This document shows, in pieces, positions 24,363 through 36,189 of a stretch of DNA of 64,000 nucleotides. Where the stretch lies: the NCBI GenBank assembly GCA_021029095.1, contig JAJOHG010000012.1, positions 124,001 through 188,000 of the forward strand, read 5' to 3'. The notes below the pieces were generated by a model. It was not told the DNA's origin and did not search any database. It was given only the letters and a program-made list of their open reading frames with translations. The stretch is from Phellopilus nigrolimitatus (lineage: Eukaryota; Basidiomycota; Agaricomycetes; Hymenochaetales; Hymenochaetaceae). A program made the position numbers and the translations under genes. Each line of letters begins with the position of its first letter. The first letter of the stretch is position 1.

Positions 24363-24487
24363 GGTGATGAGTCGTTGACGAACGGTGCGAAGCCCGACGC
24401 GTCAAGCTCGAGCATGCAAAGCGGCACCGCATGAAGTAACGTCGATCTAGTCGATCGCCTCCGCATCGTCAGTCAGCGTTCTTGGAC

Positions 24488-26093
24488 ATGTTCCATGTGC
24501 GCACATCGCGTCTCGCGTCGCTCACGGCACGTTTGCCATCGGCGTCGACAGCGCTGAGACTACGGCACCACACGCTGAGCACGAATACAACCGAGCATGA
24601 GCGCCCACGTCGGTCCTACCTCTACGGTAAGCACCGCCCCTGCATGCTGAGCATGTCGCACGACACCGAACATATTTGTCTGTGTACGCTCCAGTGCCCT
24701 CGTCCTCAGAGCGCATGCTCAAGAAGTCGCTCGAGACGCCGTCCGACGTGATCATCTACGACCTCGAGGACAGCGTCGCCCCCGACGCCAAACCCGCCGC
24801 GCGCACGGCGCTTGCGCGCTTCCTAAACGTTCGCATGCTCTTCGCTCAGAGCTTGTAGTTCTTCCGCACCGCTGAAACGACTTGTGCACGAGTAGAGCCG
24901 GCACGAGCGCCCGCTGCCCTTTTCCTCGCGTGTCGCCGTCAGGCTCAACGCCATTGACACGCCGTTCTTCGAGGAGGATCTCCGAGCCGCGGTGAGCGTC
25001 TCTTGAGTCTCGTGTATAAAAACAAAATCTAACTCAAGGACCTGGTCCCTAACCTCACGACCTAGATGCAAATCCCGCACATCAGCACGCTTGTCCTGCC
25101 TAAAATCCACTCTCCCGAGGACCTCGACGTCGTCTCCGCGCACGTCGCGTTTGGATCCACTCCGGGCGGGAGCGGCGTTGCGCGAAGCCAGCCGATGCGC
25201 ATCGTCGCGAGTATTGAGAGCGCACGCGCCCTCTGGGACGTTGGCCGCATCGCGGCATGGCATACGATTCATGGGCCGGAGGCGGGCGGTGTGCTGACCG
25301 CGCTGCTGGTGCGCCCCCTCCTCGTCACCTATTATTTTAATTTATTCATTATGTAACTCCCTTCGTAGTTTGCTGCAGAAGATTGTATGTCCCTCTTCAG
25401 GATCTCTATTGCATGTACGAACGCTAATTCCGCGAATTTTGGTAGATTGCGCCGACACGTCCATCATCCGCACGCCCTCCCGCCTCGAGCTTCTGTACAC
25501 GCGCAGCCAGATCGTGCTTGCCGCAAAGGCCTTTGGGCTCGAGGCCATCGACATGGTGTGTGTCAACTACAAGGACACGGAGTATCTGAAAGACGAGTGC
25601 GCGAACGGGCGCAGGCTCGGGTTTAACGGGAAGGTGCATGCGCGCGGTTTCCTCGAGTCTTTTTTCTCTTGCTCATTGTGCGACTGCACGAGTATAGCAA
25701 GCGATTCACCCCGCGCAGGTCGACGTGATTCAGCGCACTTTCGTGCCAACAGAGAAAGGTCCTACCTTCGATACATGACTATGGTAACATCAGCTTAACT
25801 GAAAACTGGAACTTCCACAGAGATCCTCCGTGCGGCGAAGATCGTCTCCTTGATGGACAAATCTCACCGCGACCTCCGCGGCGCGGCTGGACTGGAAATC
25901 GACGGCTCGAGCGGGAAGGAAATGATTGATGCGCCGATGCTGAAGCAGGCGAGTGCAATCACTTTTTTTTTTTACACAACATTACCCTTATGCCTCGGGT
26001 CTCGAACACGATGCTAACATGTTTGCATTCATATAGGCACAGAGCGTGCTCCGCGTGGCAAAAGCGGCTGGGCTGGAGATACCAGACGTATAA
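24488..26093 (+). CDS. HpcH/HpaI aldolase / CitE-like lyase, probably mitochondrial
   Basis: Multiple exons join to about 340 residues. The N-terminus is Arg/Ser/Thr-rich without acidic residues (FHVRTSRLASLTARLPSAS), as in a mitochondrial presequence. Family features follow: SERMLKKSLETPSDVIIYDL with EDSVAP, VRLNAID, VLPKIHSPEDLD, metal-site VASIES and AAEDYCADTS. It ends at TAA 26091-26093. The CitE-like (CLYBL) branch cleaves citramalyl-CoA or similar C-C bonds in a Mg2+-dependent reaction. It diverges from CWF19. Its 3' end faces RSA3, now 21.8 kb away because of the nested mobile elements. Confidence 0.85.
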
Positions 26094-26332
26094 TGAGCGA
26101 TTGCTTAGGATAAAAGATATGTACATGTACAATAGTAAAAGAGATTGGAAAATGGAAGGAACGCGCATATTGTCAAAATGCACCTTTGGCAAACCGCAAA
26201 AGTAGTAGAGCGTATTGGGCATTGCTAGAAACACAACATTGAACTAAAGGTAATTTATAAATACACACATCACACCAACAACAGTCAACCGAACCCTTTC
26301 CTACATGTTGTGTAGACCGGGAACTACACATT

Positions 26333-26534
26333 TGTAACCTCCCGGCTACAGTTTGTCATGATTTCCTTTTTCGTCTCGTAGATATATGCGCGCGCACCGT
26401 AATTCGAGCTTCGTCTTCTCTCACTCGAATTACAGGTACGTGCAAACACTGTATTTAATTGGTCTTCTCTCACTCGAATTACAGAGTTTTCTCCCGTCTG
26501 TTTTCTAGTGTTCACACCTCTCGGTGTGCTTCCA
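26333..26534 (+). repeat. 5' LTR, 202 bp
   Basis: It begins TG and ends CA. A 20-bp sequence containing TTCTCTCACTCGAATTACAG occurs twice inside it, near 26415 and 26465. It is identical to the reassembled 3' LTR, which implies a recent insertion. Confidence 0.9.
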
Positions 26535-26764
26535 CTTTTTTTTTGACGCCGAGACTCCGTCTGTACCGGGTGCCACTGGCGGCTGCCACCGTCAGTTGCA
26601 CCCCTTCCGAGTTCCAGTCTGACAAACGCCGACTGGACCATCTAGCATCACTGCAAGTGATCTAGAAAACCCTATCTTCTCTTCTATGTCGTGTGCCACC
26701 GCGAATCTGTTGTCTACGCAGTCTGAGCTTCTTTAGCACCGGCAAATCTTGTGCCACCCGTCTG

Positions 26765-27035
26765 CAGTGCCCCAGGAAAGTCTCTGTCAACTTCTGGCCT
26801 CACTCTTTTCTCTCTGCCACCCGCCTGTTTGCGCCCCAGGGAAGTCGCTGTTACTTCCGGCCGCATCTCCGTATCCCGCTTTTTGCACTCCAGGGAAGTC
26901 GCTGTTACTTCCGGCTGCATATCTTCTCTCTACCGCCCGCTTTTGCGCCCCAGGGAAGTCGCTGTTACTTCCGGCCGCATCTTTCTACTCGTCTGTTGGT
27001 CCAGGGAAGTCGCTGTTACTTCCGGCCACCTCTCT
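26765..27035 (+). repeat. five-unit tandem repeat inside the retroelement
   Basis: The core CCAGGGAAGTCGCTGTTACT recurs at 26836, about 26890, about 26950 and 27001, with a degenerate first unit near 26771. Spacing is 50-65 bp because the linkers vary. It lies between the LTR and the captured host sequence. Confidence 0.8.
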
Positions 27036-27229
27036 TTCTCTCTCCACGACCTGGCTTGCCATCTCGTCTCTTTTTGACTGAGCTCTCGCCCATTCATCAT
27101 CGCTGTCTCTGTGTCTTTGTTCCGCCGAACGTGCTCCCTGATCATCCTTAGGTCTATCCCGTAGCTTGGCTTGCTGCCAGTTTAGGGTGTATCACAACTC
27201 AGTCACTCTCAATACCACATCCATCACCT

Positions 27230-27815
27230 CAAGCTTATCCTGCAACTAGAACGCCCCGAGGGACTCATGCGCCCTCAATCGCAGGAACATCCATCCCCAA
27301 GGGACTCTGCGCATTCCCAAACCAGTTGTCGATCGGGCGTGGTCATGCAGAAGCTCGCTTACTCCGCGTCGCCACTCGTCATGTCCAACCAGTCCAACCA
27401 GCCGAGTGCAGATTACATGAAGACGAACCCGAAGTCAGCCGCGCCACTCGAGCCGTTTGTGTGTGACGGCGCGTCGGACGAGGCAATCGCGAACGGGCTT
27501 CGCCGTGCTGGCAACCGATGGAGTCTTAACGGCTCGCAGCTTAAAATCGCGAACTGCAACCTCGCGGCAAACTCAGGATCTCTAATGGCGCGAGCGAGGG
27601 CACGGATGGTTCGACAACGCCTTCCAAAAACGTACGGGATGTGCTCCAAATTCACGACACGAGCTCGCTTGTTATCATCATCGTCGGACACCTCTCTGGA
27701 CTCTGTTTCGCCTCAAAATGCTGACGGTTTGAACTTGTCGTCGCATCCACGGGGCTCTTCAACTGACACGCTGAGCTCGGAGGGCTCTGCCTGAAGCGAC
27801 ACCCACCATCTCCTC
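27230..27815 (+). pseudogene. intron-less copy of a Pro/Ser-rich host gene in the retroelement
   Basis: The translation LERPEGLMRPQSQEHPSPRD runs on to MQKLAYSASPLVMSNQ, DYMKTNPKSAAPLEPFV and DEAIANGLRRAGNRWS. It matches the gene on the minus strand at 36190-38300. At the position where that copy has an intron (after PEGLE), this copy joins the exons directly, which points to capture from spliced RNA. A 10-bp deletion after KIANCNLA shifts the frame, and SSARSN of the other copy is here interrupted by TGA. It cannot encode the full protein. Confidence 0.8.
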
Positions 27816-28509
27816 TGACTCCCGAACAGCAAACCCCTGTTCGCGGCGTCGTTTCTCTCGTACTCTACACAACAGAACAGTCCGCCGGCCGATTTCTCAC
27901 ACGCACTTCCCCGCCCGACCCCTGTCAACGCTTCCGACATCCAGCCCATTCAAAACAACTTCACTACCAACCTCGATTCAAGTGTCGCTCCTCGCTCGCC
28001 TTTTGCTATCTTCGCTACCACCTCGAAACTCACTGCCCATTATCGCATTCCAAGAAAACTTCCGGCTCCTTCCGCTATGTCTATGATACACTTTATGTCG
28101 TTCGGCGGGTTGTCTCACCGCGTGAAGCAGAAGACGACTACTTCGGCGACGTGATTTTCGTATGACGCACTTTCGAAGTACGAAGCGAATGGACTCTTGC
28201 AAACAGTTATTCACGACCTTGCAACCATTCACACACGCTCATGACAAGAACAGCAACTCTTCACATCGACAGCGTCTCCCTACACTGCCGCGCTTCCGGA
28301 ACTACGTCTTGTAACGACCTCTGACTCCCAAGCCGCAAGCTCGACGAGCGCGAAGTGCTAAATAGCCTCCGTCCACATTTCTTTTCTCTCTACGCACTAT
28401 TTTAATGATCATGGACAATCTCGGACTGCTCCCTCTCTCTGCCTTCAAATCCAGTAGATGACTTCCCATCGACATCCCCCTGCCTTTTCTTTTTCAGAGT
28501 GGGGAGGAG
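27816..28509. other. retroelement interior, no coding sequence recognised
   Basis: This is C/T-rich sequence up to the purine tract before the 3' LTR. A minus-strand frame at 27978-28232 has no known motif. Confidence 0.45.
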
Positions 28510-28579
28510 TGTAACCTCCCGGCTACAGTTTGTCATGATTTCCTTTTTCGTCTCGTAGATATATGCGCGCGCACCGTAA
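28510..28579 (+). repeat. 3' LTR, first part (70 bp)
   Basis: It is identical to 26333-26402. It ends with CACCGTAA (28572-28579), the 8-bp target duplicated by the DNA transposon. Confidence 0.9.
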
Positions 28580-29012
28580 CACCTGTGACCCTACGCTTAC
28601 ACTATCTAACTAGACGCGTGTACGGGTGGGTCACACGCCTCTAGTTAGCTGCCATAGCGCCTATTTCCCTCTCCTGTGAATAATACTGTAGAATAATTGC
28701 TGAGCTTAGTACTGTGCTGACGTTGCCTGAGGGTTGCCGGCGGAGACCGGCTACTCGCCATCGCCGATGGCCGCGTCACCACGCGTGGATCACCGGCGCT
28801 GCCCGCGCCGGTGATCCACGCGACTTCTTGTCGCGATCAGCATGCACCGCCGGCTTGCCCCGCCACCCGCGACACCGAGATAGTCGTGCTCATCGTGCCG
28901 CACGATGAGCACGACTATCTCACTCAATTCTCCACCGTTTCCCTTCGTTTTTTTTGCACTGTATGTAGATTTTAGAGTAGATCTCAGACTAAATAAATAA
29001 ATTTTCATGTGC
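28580..29012 (+). repeat. left terminal inverted repeat, 433 bp
   Basis: It pairs with 47129-47561. Three hairpins are visible: 16-bp arms with one mismatch at 28606-28648, perfect 18-bp arms with a 5-nt loop at 28782-28822, and perfect 22-bp arms with a 1-nt centre at 28877-28921. One substitution relative to the right TIR was seen next to the 18-bp hairpin (GCGACTTC here, GCGATTTC there on the same strand). Confidence 0.92.
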
Positions 29013-29178
29013 ATTGCATAAATACATTGTTAGTTTCCTTGACAGAATTCACCACGGTCATGTGAGCGCGTCTAAATACACCACTTAGGCATACACGCTG
29101 TCCGTGTGCGCTGCAGACACGCCGCAATCTTCTTCTGCTGGGCTATATTTCTGCTGGGCTTTATTCCCCTAGGTCGCA

Positions 29179-32100
29179 ATGCCTCGTATGAATTCAGGCC
29201 TGTCTAGGAAAATCGTTTCAAAGGAGATTTCCCGGGACCGACGTGGCTACGCCAAGCTGAAGACTTCCACACGGACTGCCAGAACGGCAGAACAGGAGCA
29301 GGAAGATCTGGTGAAAGTCCGCCAAAGGGAATGGGGGAATCTTGGTGCGCAAATGAACGACAGCTCGACACCGATGGACGTCGACATCTTCCTTGGACTA
29401 GGCGAGCAAGAGGGTGCTGGGCAAGCGGAAGGGCTAGACGAATGGATCGAAGTCAACGAGGATAATGGCGAGTTTACCGAGGCGGACGTCGACAAGATTC
29501 TAGGAATACAAACGTGAGTCATGGCAAACTTCGATTCAAAGCCAAGGTTGGGACTGAACAACTCGTGACGCAGGTCGGGAAATAGGAACTTCACGTATGA
29601 GCGGAATCGAGTACAGCGCCAGAACGAAGACTGGAAGATTTTGATGCCGACCCTTGTCAAGGCGGTCCTCCTTTATGACCTGAGGGGTCCGCCAGATGAG
29701 GCGCATGCTGTCGGGCGGCATGCCCCTGTTCTCGTAGTAGATATGGAAGGTATGTGTTGATTCATATGTACGCCTTCCCAGTGTCATTTTACATTAAAAT
29801 GCAGGTCGTCGAAAGCTCTCATTCCCACTTATTCAAGACTCCGGCCTCACGGAAACGCTTGCGCGCCACGGTTATATTGCGACTGCGCCAAACCATCCCA
29901 GCCTCGCTTTCTCTGTACGAGTGCTCGAGTACTTCCAGATCCTGAATTCTCGTTGCGCGTCCCTCAGTATCCAAGCTTTCGTGCACGCCTTGTGCGATTT
30001 GCACAAGGTACGTTTTTATTTACCTCTTTCCCCTTCTGAAACTGACATATGATCATTTGTACTCAGGAACCTTACGACCGCACAATGAGACGAGCGTTTT
30101 CCTCCGCGTACGATGTTCACGTCGAAATAACCCATACGGTCCAAAATCAACTTGACGGCTTACTCCATAAAACAACTATCTCAAAGTACCAGGACGCGTG
30201 TCCAGCTTGCGTCTTTCGGGTAGACAATGAACCTCGCTTGAAATACTCCATGCTGACGTGCATGGACGGCAACGAATCAATGAAACGTGTCCGTCGGACC
30301 AGATTGGTGGACGAGCATACGTCCGTCTGTGTTGAGAGACCTGACGGCCGGGGGAGAGCTTCCCATATGTTCTTGGAGGCGGAGGAGGTCGATAAATTCA
30401 AGGACGAGGTCGCCAATGCGCGAGCAGTGCGAGCGCAAGCGCGAGCTCGTCAAGGGACTCAAGGGACACGCGAGAGGATGGCACAAACTGCCACGCCGCC
30501 CGGCTCGCAGCCAGTGACTTCGCTCGCTTCAGTTCCGACGGCCACACCATTGTCGACAGCGCAAACTGCTGCTTCAACCGCGCAAGCGTCCGCGTCGTTC
30601 GAACGAACGACGCAGACGCTTGCGCGGTCTCCGAGCATACCGCTGAACACCTTGCCAACACCGACACCGACTCCGTCAAATCAAACTACTGAACCCTTAT
30701 CGCTTGAAGGCGCAGACGACGCTTCGCCGTGCATTCCCCGATGGAAAAACATGTCCGACGACTCAAAAAAGAAAATGTGGGGTATTTTTGATGAGACCGG
30801 CATTTTTATTACGACGTGTAGGCACGGGGTAGTCCTCCTCATGTGCGATATGATCCAGAGTGGTGAACTGTGAGTTTATATATGTATTTCTCCGTTACAT
30901 GTCATGCACGTCTGCCAATCAACTCTTTATAGCGGAAAATATCCTCTCGCGATGATTGATCGCCTTATAGAAGTATTCGGAAGGGACATACTGGACGCAT
31001 CCGACATAGGATGTCAATTCTCAACGACAGCGAACAGCAGTGCGCTCGTCGGCCCAAAAATTCGCCAGAACAATTTTAGGTTTTGCGTCAACGCTTTCCA
31101 CGGGTACGCGCACTGTCGACAATGTCAACTCCAATGGCATCCGCTTTACACCGAAGGAGTCGGCCTTGAAGACTTCGAGACGTGCGAACGCGTCTTTTCG
31201 GAGTCTAACCGCGTTGCGACCTGCACAAGACATGCGTCGAAATTTCACCGCCGTCAAGCTCTTCTTCAACACTTTGCAAGATGGAACGCAGACAAAAAAG
31301 CTGAGATCAGTAAGTACTCATAGATTCACGTAAAGCACAACTTACGATATAACTTATGACAGGTCGTTTCATTTTGAATAACTATCGGCAGGCTCTGCGC
31401 AACATTCGCGACATCTCGTCAAACCTGGCCACTACAATGAGTTCTCTCCGGATAGAGAACTCGTATACTTTCATTCAGTGGCATGCGGAGGAACTCACGT
31501 ACTTGCAAAGCCTGCGTAAGCCGCCAGAAGTCGACATACTCGCCATGAATTACGTCAAGGCGCTCAAACGCTTGAAGGCTGCAGTGTAAGTCCACACATG
31601 CAATTGGTTTGCGGTTTAAAAAACTAAATGCAATTTACCATTTTGTAGTTTGTCCTATGAGAATACAAAATATAGGTGGATGAACACAGGTGCTGAAACC
31701 ATCCGCAGCACGTACAGTCGGGAGTCGGCGGCCACAAATTCGATTGAGCGCGCTCGCGAGAGGGGTTTAGAGACGGTCCTCTTCCACCAGAACTCCGCTG
31801 AAGAATACGAAACAAAATTGGGAGTTCAGCAGCGATGGACGGAAGACTCGGCAGAATGGAAAGCGGCAGATCTCACGCTCGCCGAGCAGGATTATCGACG
31901 GGCCCTCGATCATCTCGAGGGCCTCGTCGTCGCACGGCTGTTCGAGCTTTCCAAAATGGGTCGTGCAGGCACATGTAAGTCGTTAAATTTCATCTAGAAT
32001 AATGCTATATAATACGTTGATAGGTTGCAATTTGCGCACGCAAATTTCAAAAAGGCTGAAGGCAAGATCGGGCGCAGTTCGGAATGCAGTAGGCAAGTAC

Positions 32101-32643
32101 AACCGCGCAGCCGCTGCGTTGACGCCCCCCCGGCAGCCTCTTGAAATGAAGGTAGTTCTTGATTATGTTTTTCTTGCTGAATTCGACCTTCTCCGAGACA
32201 GCCGTCACAACATTCAGGAAAAGCGCTGGGCCCATTCGGCGGAGCGCGAGGCGGCAATTGCATACTACAAGCTGGAGCGTTCGCGCGAAGAAATCCCTCG
32301 TCTCAACACTGAAATCACTCGTCTAATGGCATACATTGTAGATAAGGAAAAGCGCCTTGCGGACGCTGCAACCATTCTGGAGGAAACGGATCCTGCGCTT
32401 GCGTATCAGTTGAGGAAACGTCAAAAATTTGAAGTGGCACTGAATGCGGTACATAGACGGCGTATTTACGAAATAGCTGCTCTCGACGGATTTACAGGTG
32501 ACAGGCATGCTATTTCCGCCTTCTGCACAGCAGAAGGCGGCATTATTCAGAGAGGAGATGAGTTGGAGGACGAGGGTGGTGACGGCGACAACATCGATGA
32601 TAACGTCGAGGCAGCCTTTCAAGTTCTTTCTTTCGGTGACTAG
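29179..32643 (+). CDS. KDZ (Kyakuja-Dileera-Zisupton) family transposase
   Basis: Eight exons give about 1,040 residues without a frame break. Family landmarks in order: CPACVFRVDNEPRLKYSMLT with CMDGNESMKR (Cys cluster and first Asp), MWGIFDETGIFITTCRHG, KYPLAMIDRLIEVFG, SDIGCQF, NNFRFCVNAFHGYAHCRQCQ and GLEDFETCERVFS (candidate catalytic Glu). A long charged coiled region and an acidic tail ending QVLSFGD follow. These match KDZ transposases, which are expanded in basidiomycetes and act by a DDE-type mechanism. A Ser/Thr/Ala-rich linker between the Cys cluster and DETGIF contains a 25-bp-arm palindrome (30577-30628). The intact frame suggests the element is autonomous. Confidence 0.9.
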
Positions 32644-33005
32644 GTCTTTTTCTTAAATTAATTATCATTTCCTCGTTATATACAAGAAGTTTCATGTGTC
32701 TGTACAAAAGTTGTGTTGTAAAAAGTTTGCAACTTGTGTTTTCGCTATGTAGATGTAGCTAGTTTTAAATGATCTGCATTCAACTCGGTGTGCAATCAGA
32801 GACAACTCAAAGTGATCGCTCAGACAATTATAAAGAAATCGGGAAAAAACTTTTTCTTGCTCGTATCATCTTAACATCACAAAAGCCCCTTTGTTCTCCA
32901 TTGAAAGGTGGACTACCTTTCGGAAAGGCTTGAGGCAAGAACGCGAGATACTCAAGTTCTTGGTTTCCAGTACATTTAAGAGATACGAGGGTCAAAATTC
33001 CTCAG

Positions 33006-33097
33006 TTTTCTCAATTGGACCCTTTTTACAGATAAATCAAACCAGTATCTCTAGATACTGGTTTGATTTATCTGTAAAAAGGGTCCAATTGAGAAAA
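33006..33097. repeat. 45-bp-arm inverted repeat with 2-nt loop
   Basis: The left arm 33006-33050 and right arm 33053-33097 are perfectly complementary as read, with CT between. It lies in the gap between the transposase and the zinc-ribbon gene, both on the plus strand. It could form a cruciform in DNA or a long hairpin in RNA. Confidence 0.95.
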
Positions 33098-33266
33098 AAA
33101 ACGCAGCTCTTTCGAATACTACAGAGTGCCACCAGTTCCATATAAGGTAAATCTGTGTTTGTATATTTCTTAATTTAGGCAAAGATCAACGTCGTTTGGC
33201 TTCAGATACACGTTGATCGTCGTCGATCGTCTGTCCATCTACCATCATTTCACTCAGCTTTCTGTC

Positions 33267-34723
33267 ATGCCCAACGCTCAGCTGATCCGCTGCTCGTCAT
33301 GCAATCGGGCTTACAGCCCGAGTCTGCATTGCAAGTCTTGCGGAAGCCCGCCCATTGACTACGCGACATCCTGTCAAGAATGCTCGAGCCCACTTCCGCC
33401 GCCACGGGTCGCAAAATCCTGGGACATCAACCCGGCGGCGTACGAGAAGATGCAGAAGGAAGCCCAGAAGCAACCAAACGAAAACGATTGGCGTTTCCAT
33501 CGGCCAGAGCAGGACTGGACGAATGAGCAAAAGGTCATGTTTTTTGACCTGATGCTCGCGCACGCCGCGCGTTCCGACGAAGACTTTCAGAAGGCACACA
33601 GTACGAAGAAATACTCGAACTACACTCCAAAGAAACCAATGCGCTTGATCCACGAGAGGATGGTCGACAAACTCCTCAAAGGTCTTGTAAGTTGCTCATT
33701 CGTCATTTACATTATTATGTATTCGCTCGACTCGTTTATAGGTGAATCTAGCGATGGAAGAAACGGATCGTCATTTCTTCATTATCGACTTCAATCTCGA
33801 CATGCTCACAAACCTGAAAACGCCAAACCAAGACTCTTCGGCGGTGGCCCTCTGCGAAGCGTTTTCGACGAGTATCCCCAAGTGCATGCACAAAGAACGG
33901 TCCGAAATTGAACGATACTTCGCAGACCTTTTGCCCAAGATGGCGACAACTCTCACCGACTTCGCAAATGCAGCAAAGACACGGCGGGAATGGTCCAATG
34001 AAATTATGATTGTGAGTTTTCTTTTACTCCGCTTTATTTGTTTTTATGTACTAATAATGTTTTGTTTGTCTTTAAAAGTCCAACGCATTCGCTAAACCTA
34101 ATGTCTCCGATCCACGCGCGTCTCGCGCGTCTCGCGAGGCCATCAATGAAACTCGTCACGCTCAATCCACGACTGCAAAGGCGTCTCGTCTGAAGGCGTC
34201 GGCTTCATCCCCTGCGAAGGCCATGCCTTCGCAGGGGATGCAGCCCGACATTTTTAACACAGCTACATTTTCTCCAAAAGTCGGCCCGTCACCAGCGTCT
34301 ACCCCATCACTGTCGTCCGTCTCGTCTGATTCTACGCTCGAAAAAATGCTGGATGACTTCGGCTTCGATAAAGGCAGATTTGCCGAGTTTTCACCTGCCC
34401 CCGTACCTCGCACTCCGCGACAAACCCGGCTCCAGAATACACCCACGTATGCGAGCCGCGCGAGCCCGTCATTGCATTCCCAGCCAAGTACACTCGATAG
34501 CCCGCATACCCGCACTCGCTATGTGTACGCTTCCCCGCAGCCACCCCCCCAGTATAATTTCCAGCCGCCCCCCCAGATTGTTTATCAGCCGCACCCTCAG
34601 ATGGCTTATCAGCCGCCTCAACAGATGGCTTATCAGCCGCTTCCCCAGCTCGTCTATCAGCCGCAACAGCAACCTCATCAGGAAATTTTCCGACGCTACA
34701 CACTCCTATATAGGACAATATAG
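33267..34723 (+). CDS. zinc-ribbon protein of the KDZ element
   Basis: Three exons encode about 445 residues. The N-terminus has three CxxC-type pairs (RCSSCNRAY, HCKSCGSPP, SCQECSSPL), a double zinc ribbon. A mostly helical middle follows (DWTNEQKVMFFDLMLAHAAR and, after the first intron, NLAMEETDRHFFI). The C-terminal 200 residues are Ser/Pro/Gln-rich and end in near-repeats of YQPxPQ. I do not know the family. Its place next to the transposase suggests an accessory DNA- or RNA-binding factor. A perfect 16-bp-arm palindrome (34206-34240) lies inside the third exon. The stop is TAG 34721-34723, directly before the minisatellite. Confidence 0.75.
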
Positions 34724-35110
34724 GTCATGTAGCTTTGTAGTGGTTCATAGATACCTACCCACTATATTGCCCAACATAGTGTGGGTGGTCCATAGTTCCA
34801 TAGCACTATAGGCATGTAGCGCTGTAGCTGTATAGTGATGTAGGTACGTAGCATTGTAGGTACGTAGCATTGTAGGTACATAGCATTGTAGGTACATAGC
34901 ATCATAGGTACATAGCATTGTAGGTACGTAGCATTGTAGGTACGTAGCATTGTAGCTTTGTAGTGGTTCATAGATACCTACCCACTATATTGCCCAACAT
35001 AGCATTGTAGGTACATAGGTACGTAGCATTGTAGGTACGTAGCACTATAGGCATGTAGCATCGTAGGTACGTAGCACTGTAGGCATGTAGCACTGTAGCA
35101 CTGTAGTGCG
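34724..35110 (+). repeat. left minisatellite array
   Basis: A 16-bp unit, GTAGGTACGTAGCATT with variants such as GTAGGTACATAGCATT, is repeated between about 34840 and 34960 and again at 35000-35110. A longer segment containing CTACCCACTATATTGCCCAA is duplicated within the array. The reverse complement of its core word is the core of the array at 44446-44890. Confidence 0.9.
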
Positions 35111-35149
35111 GAGAGGGATATTTCACTTTTTTTGCTCATTCAGAAACTT

Positions 35150-35164
35150 GGGGGGGGGGGGGGG
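35150..35164 (+). repeat. 15-nt G tract
   Basis: Fifteen consecutive G lie just inside the left minisatellite, and a GGGAGGGG-rich stretch follows near 35245-35275. The exact length may be an assembly estimate. Confidence 0.8.
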
Positions 35165-35424
35165 TGCTATTGTAAGGAATGCACTATATTGCAGCTCTAC
35201 ATAGGTACACTGAGAAGCTACTACATATGGGTAGCTCTGGAAAGAGGGGGAGGGGAGGGAGGGGAGGGAGAAGCTTTATGAGAGAGAAAGCGGGGGAAAT
35301 GCGATGGGAACATACAGGATAGGCACTCACCTCATACTCAAGAGGCGGCGAGGCCTAAGATCGTGAACCCATGAGACCTAGATACAAGATATCGTAAACA
35401 TTTCTGCTCCCCCTATCCATGGCT

Positions 35425-35675
35425 CTACTCTTGCCCGGGCCCGAGATAGTGCCTAAGGCTGACCCCGAAGCGCTCGAGGGGCCCAACTTGGACACGGAGC
35501 ACGAGCGCGGGGCAAACCTGAGCTCAGGGGAAACATCGATGTGGGTGGAGCGGAGGCAGGCGGGGGCGGGAAGTAAAGCGCGGGCTCGGCGGCGTAGTAT
35601 GTGTCAGGGGCAAGCGGCGACGTGCCAGGCGGCAAAAGGAGGCGCTGTGCTGTGCACTCGGAAGCCCCTGTTGCA
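35425..35675 (-). pseudogene. PAK-kinase gene fragment in the transposon cargo
   Basis: The nucleotide sequence aligns with 7865-8100, the Ser/Pro-rich coding segment upstream of the CRIB domain of the PAK fragment near 8 kb. The shared word is GTGGAGCGGAGGCAGGCGGG. In the corresponding frame there is a stop, and the CRIB part is absent. A short piece of the same region seems repeated near 35870-35920. Confidence 0.6.
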
Positions 35676-35734
35676 CGTCACCTGAATCCCATGAGTTTCG
35701 TGTCCGGCGACAATGAGCTTATGCCGCACCTTTA

Positions 35735-35825
35735 TATTGTTCTCGATGAGTCGTATTCGCGACAGGACCTCCTCCGTGCTGAGACTCATAATCTCCTCTG
35801 CAGACCCAGGTGCGGAGAGATCGGC
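35735..35825 (-). pseudogene. RPT5-like (26S proteasome ATPase) N-terminal exon fragment
   Basis: One short exon reads SAEEIMSLSTEEVLSRIRLI followed by ENNIKV, then a GT donor. This resembles the N-terminal coiled coil of the proteasome base ATPase Rpt5. No ATPase domain follows in this window, so only a fragment is present. The match is short and the call is tentative. Confidence 0.45.
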
Positions 35826-36189
35826 GCATCACGTTTGTGACGCATCACACTTTTGTGCTAGGCAGCGCAAGGCGGCGGCACTGTGCTGTGCGCTCTGGGG
35901 GTCCCTGTTGTGGGGGGAAAAAGTCGTTCAGGTTGACGGTGTTCTGGCACAAGGGGCATAGGGGGGCGTAGCAGCCGTTCACCATTGCGAAGGAGTGCAC
36001 CATGGCCATGCCCGCTTAGCGTGTTCGTTGAGCTTTCCGTCTGCCCAGACAAAATACCAAACGGCGAGGAACTGCCCGAAGCATTGCAAGGTTGCTGAGC
36101 GTAGTTAATACTTGCTTCCGAACTTGTAGACGAGTGGCGGGGATTCGCGCTGGCGGTGCTGCTACCCATTCTCTGAGACGGAATCAATA

